Assembly: GCA_035650475.1 (NCBI GenBank)
Contig: DASRHP010000012.1
Coordinates: forward strand, 174,059-238,058
From: Candidatus Binataceae bacterium
GTDB taxonomy: Bacteria; Desulfobacterota; Binatia; Binatales; Binataceae
Direction: 5' to 3'
Length of the DNA: 64,000 nucleotides
Part shown: in pieces, positions 1-8,925 of the stretch
How positions within the stretch are numbered: the first letter of the stretch is position 1
Layout of the letters: every line of letters starts with the position of its first letter
Notes under the pieces: generated by a model
Databases searched by the model: none
What the model was told of the DNA's origin: nothing
What the model saw: the letters and a program-made list of their open reading frames with translations, nothing else
Translations under genes and position numbers: made by a program

Positions 1-168
1 GCAAATCCGCAAGTCGGCGTTGTGCAGCAGCGCCATCGCGTCGCCCCACGGGTACTCCGGCGCGACCCGCCGCAGCAAGTCGTTGACCATCCTGCCGAGC
101 ATCACGTCGCCGACGAACACGAGCCTCAGCGCGGCAGGTGACGGGGCGATTTGCGAATCGTTTGCCAT
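1..168 (-). CDS. CapA-family protein, N-terminal fragment
   Basis: Only the first 56 codons are present; the gene runs off the left edge. After a short polar N-terminus the reading contains LRLVFVGDVMLGRMV, the strand and metal-binding GD motif that opens CapA/PgsA-type domains (PGA_cap, a calcineurin-like phosphoesterase fold linked to poly-gamma-glutamate capsule synthesis). It continues with WGDAMALLHNADLRIC, where family members usually have a conserved dimer or metal segment. The ATG at 168 is the only in-frame start nearby and has no strong Shine-Dalgarno. The role in capsule synthesis is a family-level inference; many CapA homologues in soil bacteria have unknown substrates. Confidence 0.75.
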   Translation of the reverse strand, partial: MANDSQIAPSPAALRLVFVGDVMLGRMVNDLLRRVAPEYPWGDAMALLHNADLRIC

Positions 169-346
169 TCGCGACGAGCATCGAGCATATTCCGTTCCAT
201 TATAGAATAGGAAAGTGCGCAGCGGGGTGATTCCGGCACGGTCCATGCAGTTTGATTCGGCCAGTGGCGTCCTGCGCGGCGGAAGTCTGATGCACGCGGA
301 CGCATCGGGGCCTTCGGAGGGATCAGTAGTCTCGGTCAGACACATC

Positions 347-1165
347 ATGCTGGTTGAAAAGTGGATTTCAAATTTGCGGCAGCTCCTGAATGATCAGGAG
401 CTCTTCGTCCACGACGTACGGGTCGGCGTCTTTTACAGCGGTGCGCAGGTCTCCAGCGGGCACGCTGGCGTGGCCTTCACGCCGCGCGGAGTGAACGACA
501 CCGTATGCTGTCCCAGCACGGCGGCCTCGGCACCGCCGGCGGGACGGATGCTGGGGCGGCGCGCATGGGAGTTGGCCGAGTTTGCGCTCGCCGAGTCGCC
601 GCTGCGTCGCGCGATCGGGGTCGCCACGCTCAACGCGCTATCGGCGCTTGCCTTCGAACGTTACGGCGTGCCCGGCGGAAAGGCGCAGCCCGGGCGCGAC
701 GCGTTGCAGGCGGCGGGAATTGCGGCGGACGATCGGGTTGCGATGGTGGGGGCGTTTGCGCCGTTCATTAAGGCGCTCAAGGGCAAAGTCGCCACGCTGC
801 GCATAATCGACAGCCATCCCAACGCGCTCAAGCCCGATGAACGGCAGTTCTGGGTTTCGCGCGAGGAAACCGCCGATACCCTTCGCCACGCGAGTGTGGT
901 GATTATCTCGGGCGCCGCGCTGGTCGAGGGTGGAATCGACTTTATCCTGGAAAGTTCGCTGCTCGCGCGCCGGCGCGTGATGGCGGGCCCGACCGCGCCT
1001 TTGTGGGCGCCGCCCTTTTTCGAAAGCGGCGTCAATGTGCTCGGCGGAATCCAGGTTCGCGATCCGGCGCTGCTGCTGACGATCGCGAGCCAGGGCGGCT
1101 CGGGTTACTTCTTCAACGACGCCGCCGACAAAATCTCACTGGTGCGGGAGGACGCCCTGAACTGA
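347..1165 (+). CDS. DUF4213/DUF364 putative heavy-metal-chelation protein
   Basis: A 272-aa protein with an N-terminal DUF4213-like half (VFYSGAQVSSGHAGVAFTPR) and a C-terminal DUF364 half, a Rossmann-like domain with VAMVGAFAPFIKAL, VVIISGAALVEGGID and MAGPTAPLWAPPFFE. DUF364 proteins are predicted to bind heavy metals or metallo-cofactor intermediates; no reaction is proven. The ATG at 347 begins just before the conserved region, but in-frame ATGs also occur at 215, 245 and 290. The closest purine-rich stretch (GGAGGG at 318-323) is far from 347, so the start is uncertain. It stands alone between a divergent CapA gene and a nitroreductase gene 80 bp downstream. Confidence 0.75.
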   Translation: MLVEKWISNLRQLLNDQELFVHDVRVGVFYSGAQVSSGHAGVAFTPRGVNDTVCCPSTAASAPPAGRMLGRRAWELAEFALAESPLRRAIGVATLNALSALAFERYGVPGGKAQPGRDALQAAGIAADDRVAMVGAFAPFIKALKGKVATLRIIDSHPNALKPDERQFWVSREETADTLRHASVVIISGAALVEGGIDFILESSLLARRRVMAGPTAPLWAPPFFESGVNVLGGIQVRDPALLLTIASQGGSGYFFNDAADKISLVREDALN

Positions 1166-1245
1166 CAACGGGCGCGTTGGCGCGCGCGTAGGCGCAGTTT
1201 GGTGTCGCGCTATTCCTGCTGCGGTGCCTGGCGCGAGAGATCGCG

Positions 1246-1716
1246 ATGCTCGATGTTTTGGCTCGCCGGCGTTCGATAAGAAATTTCCAGAGGCGAAAGC
1301 TCGGCGTCGAGCAGTTGTGCGAAATCCTCGACGCCGCCGATTGCGCACCTTCGGCGGGCGGACTCAAGGCGCGCGAGGTCTCAGTCGTCACCGATGAAGA
1401 AACAAAAGCGCGGCTCGTCCATGCAGCGATAGGCCAGGGATTCATCGCCGAGGCGCCGGTCGTCCTCGTGTTCTGGGCGGTCGAAGAGCGCTCAGCAGCC
1501 AAATACGGTGAGCGGGGCAGGGGACTTTTCGCGCTCCAGGACGCGACGATCGCGGCGAGTTTCGCATGGATTCAGGCGGTCGGCGCGGGCCTTGGCGCGT
1601 GTTGGGTCGGCGCGTTCGACGAGGACGCGGTGCGCCAAATCTTCCGCAAGGACATCGGACGCGATTGGCGGCCGGTCGCGTTGATGCCGATCGGTTATCC
1701 CGCCGCGGACAGCTAG
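1246..1716 (+). CDS. nitroreductase-family flavoprotein
   Basis: A 156-aa member of the short nitroreductase family (FMN-dependent, NAD(P)H-oxidising, usually dimeric). Family marks are the N-terminal RRSIRNF (FMN phosphate-binding arginines), CAPSAGGLKARE after the first helices, and a C-terminal GLGACWVGAFDEDAVRQIF followed by ALMPIGYPA. The length fits the compact 150-180-aa subgroup that includes reductases, dehalogenases and ring-oxidising enzymes, so the substrate cannot be named. It follows the DUF364 gene by 80 bp on the same strand and could share its transcript. GAGA sits about 8 bases before the ATG. Confidence 0.85.
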   Translation: MLDVLARRRSIRNFQRRKLGVEQLCEILDAADCAPSAGGLKAREVSVVTDEETKARLVHAAIGQGFIAEAPVVLVFWAVEERSAAKYGERGRGLFALQDATIAASFAWIQAVGAGLGACWVGAFDEDAVRQIFRKDIGRDWRPVALMPIGYPAADS

Positions 1717-1955
1717 TTCGCACTTCCAAAGCTGCGTCCGGATGCGCCGTCAACATCGGGGCGCCGATGCCCCGATGGGGATGCCGAACTCCACACTTTC
1801 GCGAGCTGGCCTATTGCCTCCGTCGGCGCCTGGCCGGCTTGCGCGTGAGATCCCAGGGGAAACGCTCCAGTTTTCGCGCGGCACACCTATTGCTGAACCG
1901 AGCCTGGATAGGACTCAGGAAAAGACCGAGTAGGCAACACGGATCGGGTGAGAAG

Positions 1956-2324
1956 ATGGCAGCTTCGGCAAATGCTTCGCGCGAAAGCCTCTCCCCTCAG
2001 TCGTTTCTCGCGGTGCAGATGCTGGAGCTGTTGCATCGCTGTGACGCGCTCGCGGGCGAGCGCCTGCTCGCCTTCAGAGTGCTCAAGGGCGCGCTGAACC
2101 GCTACTTGGGAGGCGCCGATTCCGACGCGCGTCGCGCGGCGCTTTTCCGCGATGCCGAGGACTGGATCAACCGAAAGGGAGAGCGCTCGTTTTTCTCTTT
2201 TGAGCACGTGTGCAAGGTGCTCGATATCGAACCCGGCTATCTTCGCGGCGCGCTCCGTCAGCGCCGAACGTACAACGGGCCACCGCTGTTTTCCGACTCG
2301 GACAGGGCGCGGCGGCCTTCCTGA
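1956..2324 (+). CDS. small conserved protein of unknown function
   Basis: A 122-aa soluble, helix-rich protein. The pattern FRDAEDWI followed by FFSFEHVCKVLDIEPGYLRGAL matches small uncharacterised proteins I recall from deltaproteobacterial and related genomes, in which an A-x-W-[IL] segment precedes FSFe-x-[VI]Ce-x-L-x-[LI]-[DE]P-x-Y-[VL]R. The C-terminal part resembles a helix-turn-helix, but I see no certain DNA-binding signature. The ATG at 1956 has GTGAGAAG just upstream. It lies 240 bp after the nitroreductase gene and 176 bp before the membrane protein. No function is assigned. Confidence 0.65.
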   Translation: MAASANASRESLSPQSFLAVQMLELLHRCDALAGERLLAFRVLKGALNRYLGGADSDARRAALFRDAEDWINRKGERSFFSFEHVCKVLDIEPGYLRGALRQRRTYNGPPLFSDSDRARRPS

Positions 2325-2500
2325 TATCCTCGCAACGTTGAGCGACGTTTCTCCCTCGAGCGTCGCTGACCGGAGCCGTGGGCGCCGACGGCCTCCTCGG
2401 CTCCGGCGGCCAACCCCCGCCTGGCTGCTGTGGCTTGACACAAATTCAAAATCTGCCGCGCGGCGGTGGGCGCGGTAGGATAAGACGCGGGAGCGGACGC

Positions 2501-3781
2501 GTGGGCGCAAATAACAACCTTCACCTCCTGGTGCGTCTGGCGGTGGCGCTTGCGATCGGGTTGCTGATCGGGCTGGAGCGCGGATGGGAGCGGCGCGAGC
2601 TTCCTGAAGGACAGCGCGCCGCCGGCTTTCGCACCTTCGGCATTATCGGGCTTCTCGGCGGCGTGGCCGCGGTAGTTGGCGGCGGCACCGCATGGCTGCC
2701 CGCGGTGCTCGCCGTCGCGGTGAGCCTGTTCGTCGCGCTGGGCTATTGGCGCGAGCGCTGGCGCGAGCAGGACGTGAGCATCACTGGCCTGGTCGCGGCG
2801 CTGCTCACCTTCTGTCTCGGCGCACTAGCGGGAGAGGGCGAGCTCACGGCGGCGTCCTCGACGGCGGTGGTGGTGACGCTGCTTTTGGGGTTCAAGCCGG
2901 AGCTGCACGAAATCATCCGCCGCATCGAGCGCTCCGAGTTGCTCGCGACCCTGCGTCTGCTGCTGATCTCGGTTGTACTGCTGCCGGTGCTGCCCGACAG
3001 GGGATTCGGGCCGTGGCAGGCGATCAATCCGTACCGGATCTGGTGGATGGTCGTGCTGGTCGCGCTGATTTCTTACATCGGGTACTTCGCGATCAAGACG
3101 CTTGGCGAGCGGCGCGGCGTGCTGTTCACCGGGCTGTTCGGAGGGCTGGTCTCCTCGACCGCGGTCACTGTCAGCCTCGCGCGCCACGCGCATGACGAGC
3201 CGCCCGCGCCGGGGCTGCTGACCGCGGGCATCGCCGCCGCAAGCGCGATGATGTTTCCGCGAATGCTCTTGATTATCGGGTTTGTCTGGCTGCCGCTTGC
3301 GACCGCGCTCGCCTGGCCGCTGCTGCTCGCGTCGGTTTTGACGTTTGCGGTGGCGGCCTGGTTCTCGCGCCACGCGGATTCCGAGAAGCACGGTGGCGGC
3401 GGCGAGCGTGAGCTTAGCAATCCGCTCGACCTGAAGATTGCGCTTCAGTTTGGGGCGCTGCTGGCGTTGGTCATGTTGCTGGCGCGCGGGGCGGACGCCT
3501 GGATGGGCAGCCAGGGCCTCTACCTCCTCGCGGCGATCGCCGGACTCGCGGACGTCGACGCGATGAGCCTGTCGTGCGCCGCGATGGGGAGCCAGGGACA
3601 TCTGGCGCTCGACGCCGCGGCGGCCGCGACGCTTATCGCGGCGGCAGTTAACACGCTGATCAAGCCGCTGATCGCACTGGCGTTGGGCAGCCGGCAGATG
3701 GGATGGCGGGTCGCGTTGGCGGTCGTCGCCGCCTTTGTCGGCGGCGGCGCCGGATTGTGGGCGTTCGCCTTTGCCTGTTAG
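2501..3781 (+). CDS. MgtC/SapB and DUF4010 family membrane protein
   Basis: A 426-aa polytopic inner-membrane protein. It opens with LVRLAVALAIGLLIGLERGWERRE, the helix and conserved GLERGW of the MgtC/SapB family. The C-terminal two thirds correspond to DUF4010, with many hydrophobic segments and polar motifs such as GLFGGLVSSTAVTVSLAR and GLADVDAMSLS. MgtC proteins are tied to magnesium homeostasis and virulence; the MgtC-DUF4010 fusions are uncharacterised and may be transporters. The start chosen is GTG 2501, preceded by GGGAGCGG at spacing suitable for a ribosome site. It converges with malic enzyme, stop to stop 13 bp apart. Confidence 0.85.
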   Translation: MGANNNLHLLVRLAVALAIGLLIGLERGWERRELPEGQRAAGFRTFGIIGLLGGVAAVVGGGTAWLPAVLAVAVSLFVALGYWRERWREQDVSITGLVAALLTFCLGALAGEGELTAASSTAVVVTLLLGFKPELHEIIRRIERSELLATLRLLLISVVLLPVLPDRGFGPWQAINPYRIWWMVVLVALISYIGYFAIKTLGERRGVLFTGLFGGLVSSTAVTVSLARHAHDEPPAPGLLTAGIAAASAMMFPRMLLIIGFVWLPLATALAWPLLLASVLTFAVAAWFSRHADSEKHGGGGERELSNPLDLKIALQFGALLALVMLLARGADAWMGSQGLYLLAAIAGLADVDAMSLSCAAMGSQGHLALDAAAAATLIAAAVNTLIKPLIALALGSRQMGWRVALAVVAAFVGGGAGLWAFAFAC

Positions 3782-3794
3782 CCGTCAGCGCGAA

Positions 3795-5411
3795 TCAGAC
3801 CAGGCTCGCGTACGCCGGCCTGTACATCTGCGATTCGATAAAGGCGCCGAGGTCGCTCGGCTGCGCGACTCTCGCGAGACCCCGTGCGAAGACAACCTCG
3901 GCGATTCGCCGCGCCGCGTGGGTCTCGGTTTCGAGCATCGCCGAATGCGGCGGATAGATGAGGCCGGCGTCGAGTTCGCGAGCCGTCACCCGCTCCGCGA
4001 CAGCTTGCGCCGCGGCGACAAACATCTCGTCGGTGATCCGCCGCGCGCGGGTCGCGTACACCGCCAGTCCCATCGCCGGGAAGACGTACATGTTGTTGCA
4101 CTGGCCTGGGACTAGAGTTCGGCCGGCGATGCTGACGGGCGGCAACGGGCTGCCGCTGGCGAAGATCGCTCGGCCCTCGGACCATTGATAGGCGTCGCGC
4201 GCCGTGCACTCGGCGCGTGAGGTCGGATTGGAAAGTGCGAAGATGATCGGCCGGCGGTTGATGCGCGCCATCGTCTCGATCACGCGCCGGTCGAAAGCGC
4301 CCGCCGCCGTGCTGACGCCGACGATCACGCTCGGCCGCAGGTCCTCGATCGCGGCGGCAAAGTCGGCCACCGGCGCGTGCGGGTGCGCATAAGGCCGTTG
4401 GAAATCGGCCAGGTCGCCGCGCGCCGATTGGATGAGCCCGTTGCGGTTGAACATCCAGATCCGCCCGCGGGCGGCCTCGCGCGACAGACCCTCGGCGGCC
4501 ATCGCGCAGACCAGTACTTCGGCGATTCCGACCCCTGCGGATCCGGCGCCGAGAAACAGCAGCGTTTGTTCGGCGAGCCGACCGCCCGTGATGCGCATGG
4601 CGCTCTGCAAGCCGGCGAGCGCCGCCGCGCCGGAGCCTTGGATGTCGTCGTTGAAGCAGCAGACGCGCTCGCGGTAGCGCGCGAGCAGCCGGAAGGCGTC
4701 GGCGCGTCCCCAGTCCTCGAACTGGATGCAACAATCGGGAAATTCCTGTTGCACCGCGGCCACAAATTCCTCGACAAATTCGTCAAGTTCGGCGGCCGGC
4801 GGCCGGCGCTGGCGCAGTCCCAGGTAGAAACGATCGCGCAGCAACTCCTTGTTATCGGTTCCGCAATCCAGCATCACCGGCATCGTGACCGCCGGCGGCA
4901 CGCCCGCGCACGCGGTGTACAGCGCGAGTTTGCCGATGGGAATCCCCATGCCGTTGGCGCCGAGGTCGCCGAGTCCGAGGATGCGCTGCCCGCTGGTGAC
5001 CACAATGAAACGCACGTCGCGCTCGGGCCAGTTGCGCAACAGTTCGCGCACGCGCCCCTTGCGATTGATCGAAACGTACAGGCCGCGCGGACGCCCCATG
5101 ACCTCGCCGTATCTCAGGCACGCTTCTGCGACCGTCGGCGTATAGACCAGCGGCAGAAGCCGCGCGGGGTCGGATGCCAAAACCCGGAAGAAGAGCGTTT
5201 CGTTCTCCTCGCGCAGGGCGGCGAGATGAAGGTAGCGCTCTAAATCGCTGTGCTTACCCGACAGTTGTTGGAACACGCGCTCGACCTGGCGCTCGGCGCT
5301 TTCGATACCTTCGGGCAGCAGCCCGAGGAGCCCCAGCGCCTCGCGCTCGGCCGCATTGAAGGCGGTTGACTTGTTCAGACGGGGATCGTGCAGCAGCTCA
5401 GCGCCGCGCAT
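3795..5411 (-). CDS. NAD(P)-dependent malic enzyme
   Basis: A 538-aa cytosolic malic enzyme (oxidative decarboxylation of L-malate to pyruvate and CO2), matching the long bacterial/eukaryotic form such as E. coli SfcA/MaeA. Visible marks: LVYTPTVAEACLRYGE with the catalytic tyrosine; GDLGANGMGIPIGKLALY with the catalytic lysine; CIQFEDWGRADAFRLL and CCFNDDIQGSGAAALAGL with the acidic metal ligands; and a Rossmann motif TLLFLGAGSAGVGIAEVL. GALSNPTSRAEC-type residues appear as FALSNPTSRAE. GAGG lies 8 bases before the ATG. It is monocistronic as far as can be seen. Cofactor choice between NAD and NADP is not resolved. Confidence 0.95.
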   Translation of the reverse strand: MRGAELLHDPRLNKSTAFNAAEREALGLLGLLPEGIESAERQVERVFQQLSGKHSDLERYLHLAALREENETLFFRVLASDPARLLPLVYTPTVAEACLRYGEVMGRPRGLYVSINRKGRVRELLRNWPERDVRFIVVTSGQRILGLGDLGANGMGIPIGKLALYTACAGVPPAVTMPVMLDCGTDNKELLRDRFYLGLRQRRPPAAELDEFVEEFVAAVQQEFPDCCIQFEDWGRADAFRLLARYRERVCCFNDDIQGSGAAALAGLQSAMRITGGRLAEQTLLFLGAGSAGVGIAEVLVCAMAAEGLSREAARGRIWMFNRNGLIQSARGDLADFQRPYAHPHAPVADFAAAIEDLRPSVIVGVSTAAGAFDRRVIETMARINRRPIIFALSNPTSRAECTARDAYQWSEGRAIFASGSPLPPVSIAGRTLVPGQCNNMYVFPAMGLAVYATRARRITDEMFVAAAQAVAERVTARELDAGLIYPPHSAMLETETHAARRIAEVVFARGLARVAQPSDLGAFIESQMYRPAYASLV

Positions 5412-5540
5412 TTTCCGGCCTCATCGTTACGGGAAGGCGCAGACACCGCGCCAGCCGGCGACCGGTGTCGCAACGCGCGTCGCGGCCGTTTGCGGGGGGC
5501 TCGCGCTTCGCATCCCGGCGGCGCGCTGGGCAGTCGGCGG

Positions 5541-6164
5541 TCAGCCGATCAGCCGCTGGATCAGCGCGAGAAGCTGTTTGCGGTAGAAAGGCTTTGGGAC
5601 GTACTCGTTGCATCCGGCCGCGAGCGCGTTCTGCACGTCTTCGGTATTGGCGTATGCCGTCATCGCAACGATGGGCACGTCCTTCCAGCGCTCCTCGGCG
5701 CGCAACTCGCGGGTGAGCGCCACGCCGTCTTCTTCGCCCTCCAGCCTGAGGTCCATCAAGACCAGATCCATCGGCTTCGAGCGATCCTCCAGCAGACGGC
5801 GTACCTCTGCGGCCGAAGCCGCGGTGATAACCTCGTACTCGGGCTCGAGGATCAGCCTGAGCAGGGTGCGGGCGTCGGGCTCGTCGTCGATCACCAGCAC
5901 GCGCGACGACGCGCGCTTGACGTCGCACAGCTCGGCCGCGGCCGACTGGCGCTCGGGCTGCGCCTTATGCTCTTTGTTGCCGCTTGAAGAATCCGCTTTC
6001 ACGGCCCCGACCTCGGAATCTTCGCGCTGAGCGCGCTCTGCACTGGGTTGCAAATTCGGCGCCGGCGGACCTCCCCCCAGACGGTCCGCCTCGCGCCCCA
6101 ATCTCGCAGCCTGTCCAGTGAGCTGACGTGTCTGATAGCAATCGGACAGCAAGCGCAATGCCAT
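5541..6164 (-). CDS. response regulator receiver protein with N-terminal extension
   Basis: The C-terminal 120 residues form a CheY-like receiver domain: acidic pair in LVIDDEPDARTL, phospho-acceptor Asp in VLMDLRLEG, Thr in IVAMTAYAN, and the KPF lysine in YVPKPFYRKQL. No output domain follows, so it probably acts by protein contact in a phosphorelay. The first 85 residues are polar and low in recognised signature. A GTG at 6002 with GAGGT upstream would remove most of the extension and may be the true start. No histidine kinase is encoded in the window, making this an orphan regulator here. It lies 129 bp downstream of the malic enzyme start on the same strand. Confidence 0.8.
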   Translation of the reverse strand: MALRLLSDCYQTRQLTGQAARLGREADRLGGGPPAPNLQPSAERAQREDSEVGAVKADSSSGNKEHKAQPERQSAAAELCDVKRASSRVLVIDDEPDARTLLRLILEPEYEVITAASAAEVRRLLEDRSKPMDLVLMDLRLEGEEDGVALTRELRAEERWKDVPIVAMTAYANTEDVQNALAAGCNEYVPKPFYRKQLLALIQRLIG

Positions 6165-7077
6165 CGGACGAACGGGTGATCGATCAAAGTTTCGCCCGAG
6201 AGATCCCGCAATTCGGGTTTAACAAGATGCACCGGGGCACCAACCATATACATTATTTGTAACGTTGCCAACCCATCTGGGGCAGGCAAACGCCTTTGAT
6301 TTTGTGGCTCGCGGCCAGGCTCCGCATAAAGCAAGCGGTCGCTGCGATGTAGTCGATGGCAGCGCCGGGATGGCTCCAAAGGAGACAGCCACAAACTTCG
6401 TCGCCCCTGGATCACGTCGGCGGCAGGGGCGAAAGTCTTTTCAGGCAGGTTATACACTCCGGCTAAGTTTGCCCCCAAGCCGTCAGCGGGCGCAAATAAT
6501 TGTCGCGCGATTTTGCCGATCAGCAGCTTACCCAAATATACGCAGCCGCTAATTGAAGGACGTTCTGACAAATATTCTGCTGCAATTGCTGAGCTACAGT
6601 CGCATTCTGTGCAAGCGACGCGATGGACTCGTCTGTTGTCAGACTTCGGGCGCCTACATGCGCGATGTCGTCCGACGGCCGCCACCCGGCCACTTGGCAT
6701 TGAACTTGTGATCGCGAAATACAGACCGGTCCGCGCGAGAAGTAGTTTCGCTCAAGCCTCGGCGACCGACTCATAAATGTCCTTGCCGCACAACGCTCGG
6801 CGGCACGCCGCGTTCGATTCAAGAATGGCCCAGCGCACGCGCGCTCGTCACTCCGCGAGCGCCATTCTGATGCCGCGCGGCAACCGCAGGTCGCCGACAG
6901 CGCGGCCGCCGCCGTACGCTGCGCGCCAATCCCGCAGGCGCTCGACGCTCTTCGCACGCGATCGCGCACGCAGTTTTCAAACCGACTCGTGCGTCCAGCG
7001 CGTGGCCATGCCCGTTGACTGAAGCAACTCGAGCAGACCGGAGATTCTCGCCCGCCCGCTGCGACCGGAGTTAGCTA
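6165..7077. other. gene-poor stretch, no supported gene
   Basis: About 910 bp without a convincing gene. The part from about 6170 to 6620 is visibly less GC-rich than its surroundings, and its longest minus-strand open frame has no family signature or normal codon use. Near 6848-6960 the minus strand reads VERLRDWRAAYGGGRAV and on to RGIRMALAE before a stop. It looks protein-like but has no usable start, and may be an eroded gene end. I see no tRNA, hairpin terminator or clear promoter. Confidence 0.4.
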
Positions 7078-7536
7078 ATGTTAATAAGGCTTCTCCCGAT
7101 ACTCTCGCTGGCCGCGGCGTTCGCTGGGCAAGGATGTTCTGCGGCGGCGCACTTTCGCGGGCGACCGTCAGCCGACGTCACTGGAGTATGGGCCGGCGAT
7201 TCCGTTGCCGGCTGCAGCACTTTTTTCTACCAGGCCGGGCGCTGCATGGCACGGCAGAAGATCGGTTTCACCCTGATACAAGACAAGTCCGACGTCAGCG
7301 GCTTTTACACGTGTCGCTATGGCAATCAACCGTGCTTTAACGAGGACGACCGCGGCAGGGTGGTGGCGGCGACGATGGGAGACGGGCTGCTCTCGATGCG
7401 GGTGATGATGGACGACGGGATGGATTGCATCTTCAACGGTGTGCCGGTGGGCGACCGTCTCGGCGGCGCATACCTCTGCCTGCAGGGAGCAGGCGTGATG
7501 GAGAAGGGGCACTGGCTGGTGCGTCGGGCCTATTGA
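7078..7536 (+). CDS. small secreted or lipoprotein, unknown function
   Basis: A 152-aa protein with a hydrophobic N-terminal export signal (LIRLLPILSLAAAFAGQGC). Cys20 follows Gly, so lipid attachment is possible, though the -3 residue is not a typical lipobox. The mature part is small, glycine-rich and cysteine-containing (CSTFFYQAGRC, FYTCRYGNQPCFN, DCIFNG, YLCLQG) and probably a beta-barrel stabilised by disulfides in the periplasm. CGGAG lies before the ATG. It sits alone between the gene-poor stretch and the cupin dioxygenase 98 bp downstream. I do not recognise the family. Confidence 0.7.
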   Translation: MLIRLLPILSLAAAFAGQGCSAAAHFRGRPSADVTGVWAGDSVAGCSTFFYQAGRCMARQKIGFTLIQDKSDVSGFYTCRYGNQPCFNEDDRGRVVAATMGDGLLSMRVMMDDGMDCIFNGVPVGDRLGGAYLCLQGAGVMEKGHWLVRRAY

Positions 7537-7634
7537 GCTGATTGCGCCGCAGCGCGCCGGCTTCGCATAATCGGCGCGGGCGGGCGCGCGCTTGACCGGG
7601 CGCCGTCTGCCACGACCCCGGGAGGTGGAGCACG

Positions 7635-8684
7635 ATGGCAGCCCAGCCGCGACGCACGCCCGAGCGTGAAGCCTTCTACACAAAGATCGCCCAGCGCAGC
7701 CTTGCGCCGCTGTGGGAGGTGCTCAAGGGGATCCAGAGCCGTGAGCCGCGCCCGCCCGAAGCGCCTGTGCTGTGGCGCTACGAGGAAGTACGCCCGATGC
7801 TGATGGAGGCGGGCGGCCTTATCAGCGCACGCGAGGCCGACCGCCGCGTGCTCATCCTCGAGAACCCCGCGTTGCGCGGACAATTCCCGCCCCGGGTGAC
7901 CCATTCGCTGTTCGCGGGCCTCCAGCTTATTTTGCCCGGCGAAATCGCTCCCAGCCATCGCCACACCCAAAGCGCCCTGCGTTTCATCATCGAGGGAGCG
8001 GGCGCGTACACCGCAGTCGATGGCGAAAAGACCACGATGCGCCCGGGCGATTTCGTGATCACTCCCTACTGGACCTGGCACGACCACGGCAATGAAACCG
8101 ATGGGCCGATGGTCTGGCTCGATGGCCTCGATATCCCCATTGTCGATTTGCTCAACGCGGTCTTCTTCGAGCCCTACGGCGAGGACCAGTTTCCGCTCAC
8201 ACGTCCCGAGGGCGATTCAATCGCGCGCTACGGCAGCGGGCTTTTGCCGGCGGTCTGCGAGCGCCGCGCCCTGAGCAGCCCGATCCTGAACTACACCTAC
8301 GAGCGCACGCGTGAGGCGCTTGCGCGGATGAGCCGCGGCGGCGACATCGATGCCTGCCACGGCTACAGGATGCGCTACGTCAACCCGGTGACGGGCGAGT
8401 GGGCGATGCCGACGATCGGGGCGGCGATGCAGCTTTTGCCGCGCGGTTTCAGCGCGATGCCCTATCGCTCGACTGACAGCACGGTGTTCGTCGTGGTGGA
8501 GGGGCGCGGGCGCACGGTGATCGACGGCGAGACGTTCGATTGGGGCCCGCATGACATCTTCGTTGCGCCGAGCTGGCGCCCCTACCGCCACGACGCCGCT
8601 GAGGAGGCTGTTCTCTTCAGCTTCTCCGATCGGCCAGTGCACGAGAAGCTTGGCCTGTGGCGCGAGCTGCGCGCCAAGGCCTGA
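7635..8684 (+). CDS. gentisate 1,2-dioxygenase-like bicupin
   Basis: A 349-aa bicupin of the length and layout of gentisate 1,2-dioxygenase, an Fe(II) enzyme that opens gentisate to maleylpyruvate. The first cupin has PSHRHTQSALRFIIEG with metal-binding histidines and ITPYWTWHDHGNE with the third. The second has MPYRSTDSTVFVVVEG and VAPSWRPYRHDA. N-terminal LWEVLKG and LQLILPGEIA also match. A GGGAGGTGGAG precedes the ATG. Related ring-cleavers act on salicylate or 1-hydroxy-2-naphthoate, so the substrate is not certain. No maleylpyruvate isomerase or hydrolase is adjacent, so the rest of a gentisate pathway must lie elsewhere. Confidence 0.88.
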   Translation: MAAQPRRTPEREAFYTKIAQRSLAPLWEVLKGIQSREPRPPEAPVLWRYEEVRPMLMEAGGLISAREADRRVLILENPALRGQFPPRVTHSLFAGLQLILPGEIAPSHRHTQSALRFIIEGAGAYTAVDGEKTTMRPGDFVITPYWTWHDHGNETDGPMVWLDGLDIPIVDLLNAVFFEPYGEDQFPLTRPEGDSIARYGSGLLPAVCERRALSSPILNYTYERTREALARMSRGGDIDACHGYRMRYVNPVTGEWAMPTIGAAMQLLPRGFSAMPYRSTDSTVFVVVEGRGRTVIDGETFDWGPHDIFVAPSWRPYRHDAAEEAVLFSFSDRPVHEKLGLWRELRAKA

Positions 8685-8693
8685 GCGCGCTGC

Positions 8694-8879
8694 TCAGCGC
8701 CAGTCCGTCGGCCGCCCGCCGTCCGCAGCTGATTCGCTATCGCGTTGATGCCGCGGGCGCGCGAGCAGGCGGCGGGCCGCATGCCAAAGGTTTGCAATGA
8801 CGGCCAGCAGCACGATGAGCGCGACGATAACGATCACCAGCAAGGCAAAGCCGGCGTACAGCTCCATCGCGCTGCCCAT
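8694..8879 (-). CDS. small single-span membrane protein
   Basis: A 61-aa protein with one transmembrane helix (LYAGFALLVIVIVALIVLLA) followed by a basic cytoplasmic tail (WHAARRLLARPRHQR). AGGAGAAG lies directly before the ATG at 8879, which supports a real gene. It is convergent with the cupin dioxygenase and 47 bp downstream of the amidohydrolase on the same strand, so the two may be co-transcribed. Function unknown. Confidence 0.65.
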   Translation of the reverse strand: MGSAMELYAGFALLVIVIVALIVLLAVIANLWHAARRLLARPRHQRDSESAADGGRPTDWR

Positions 8880-8925
8880 GTGCTTCTCCTACGCCTTGCC
8901 GCCTGCCGCTCCGATCGGCCGCTGC

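Noticed and set aside
5999-6700. 233-aa minus-strand open frame in the 6.2-6.7 kb desert
   Set aside because: Irregular composition with no recognisable motif and no ribosome site; more likely noncoding.
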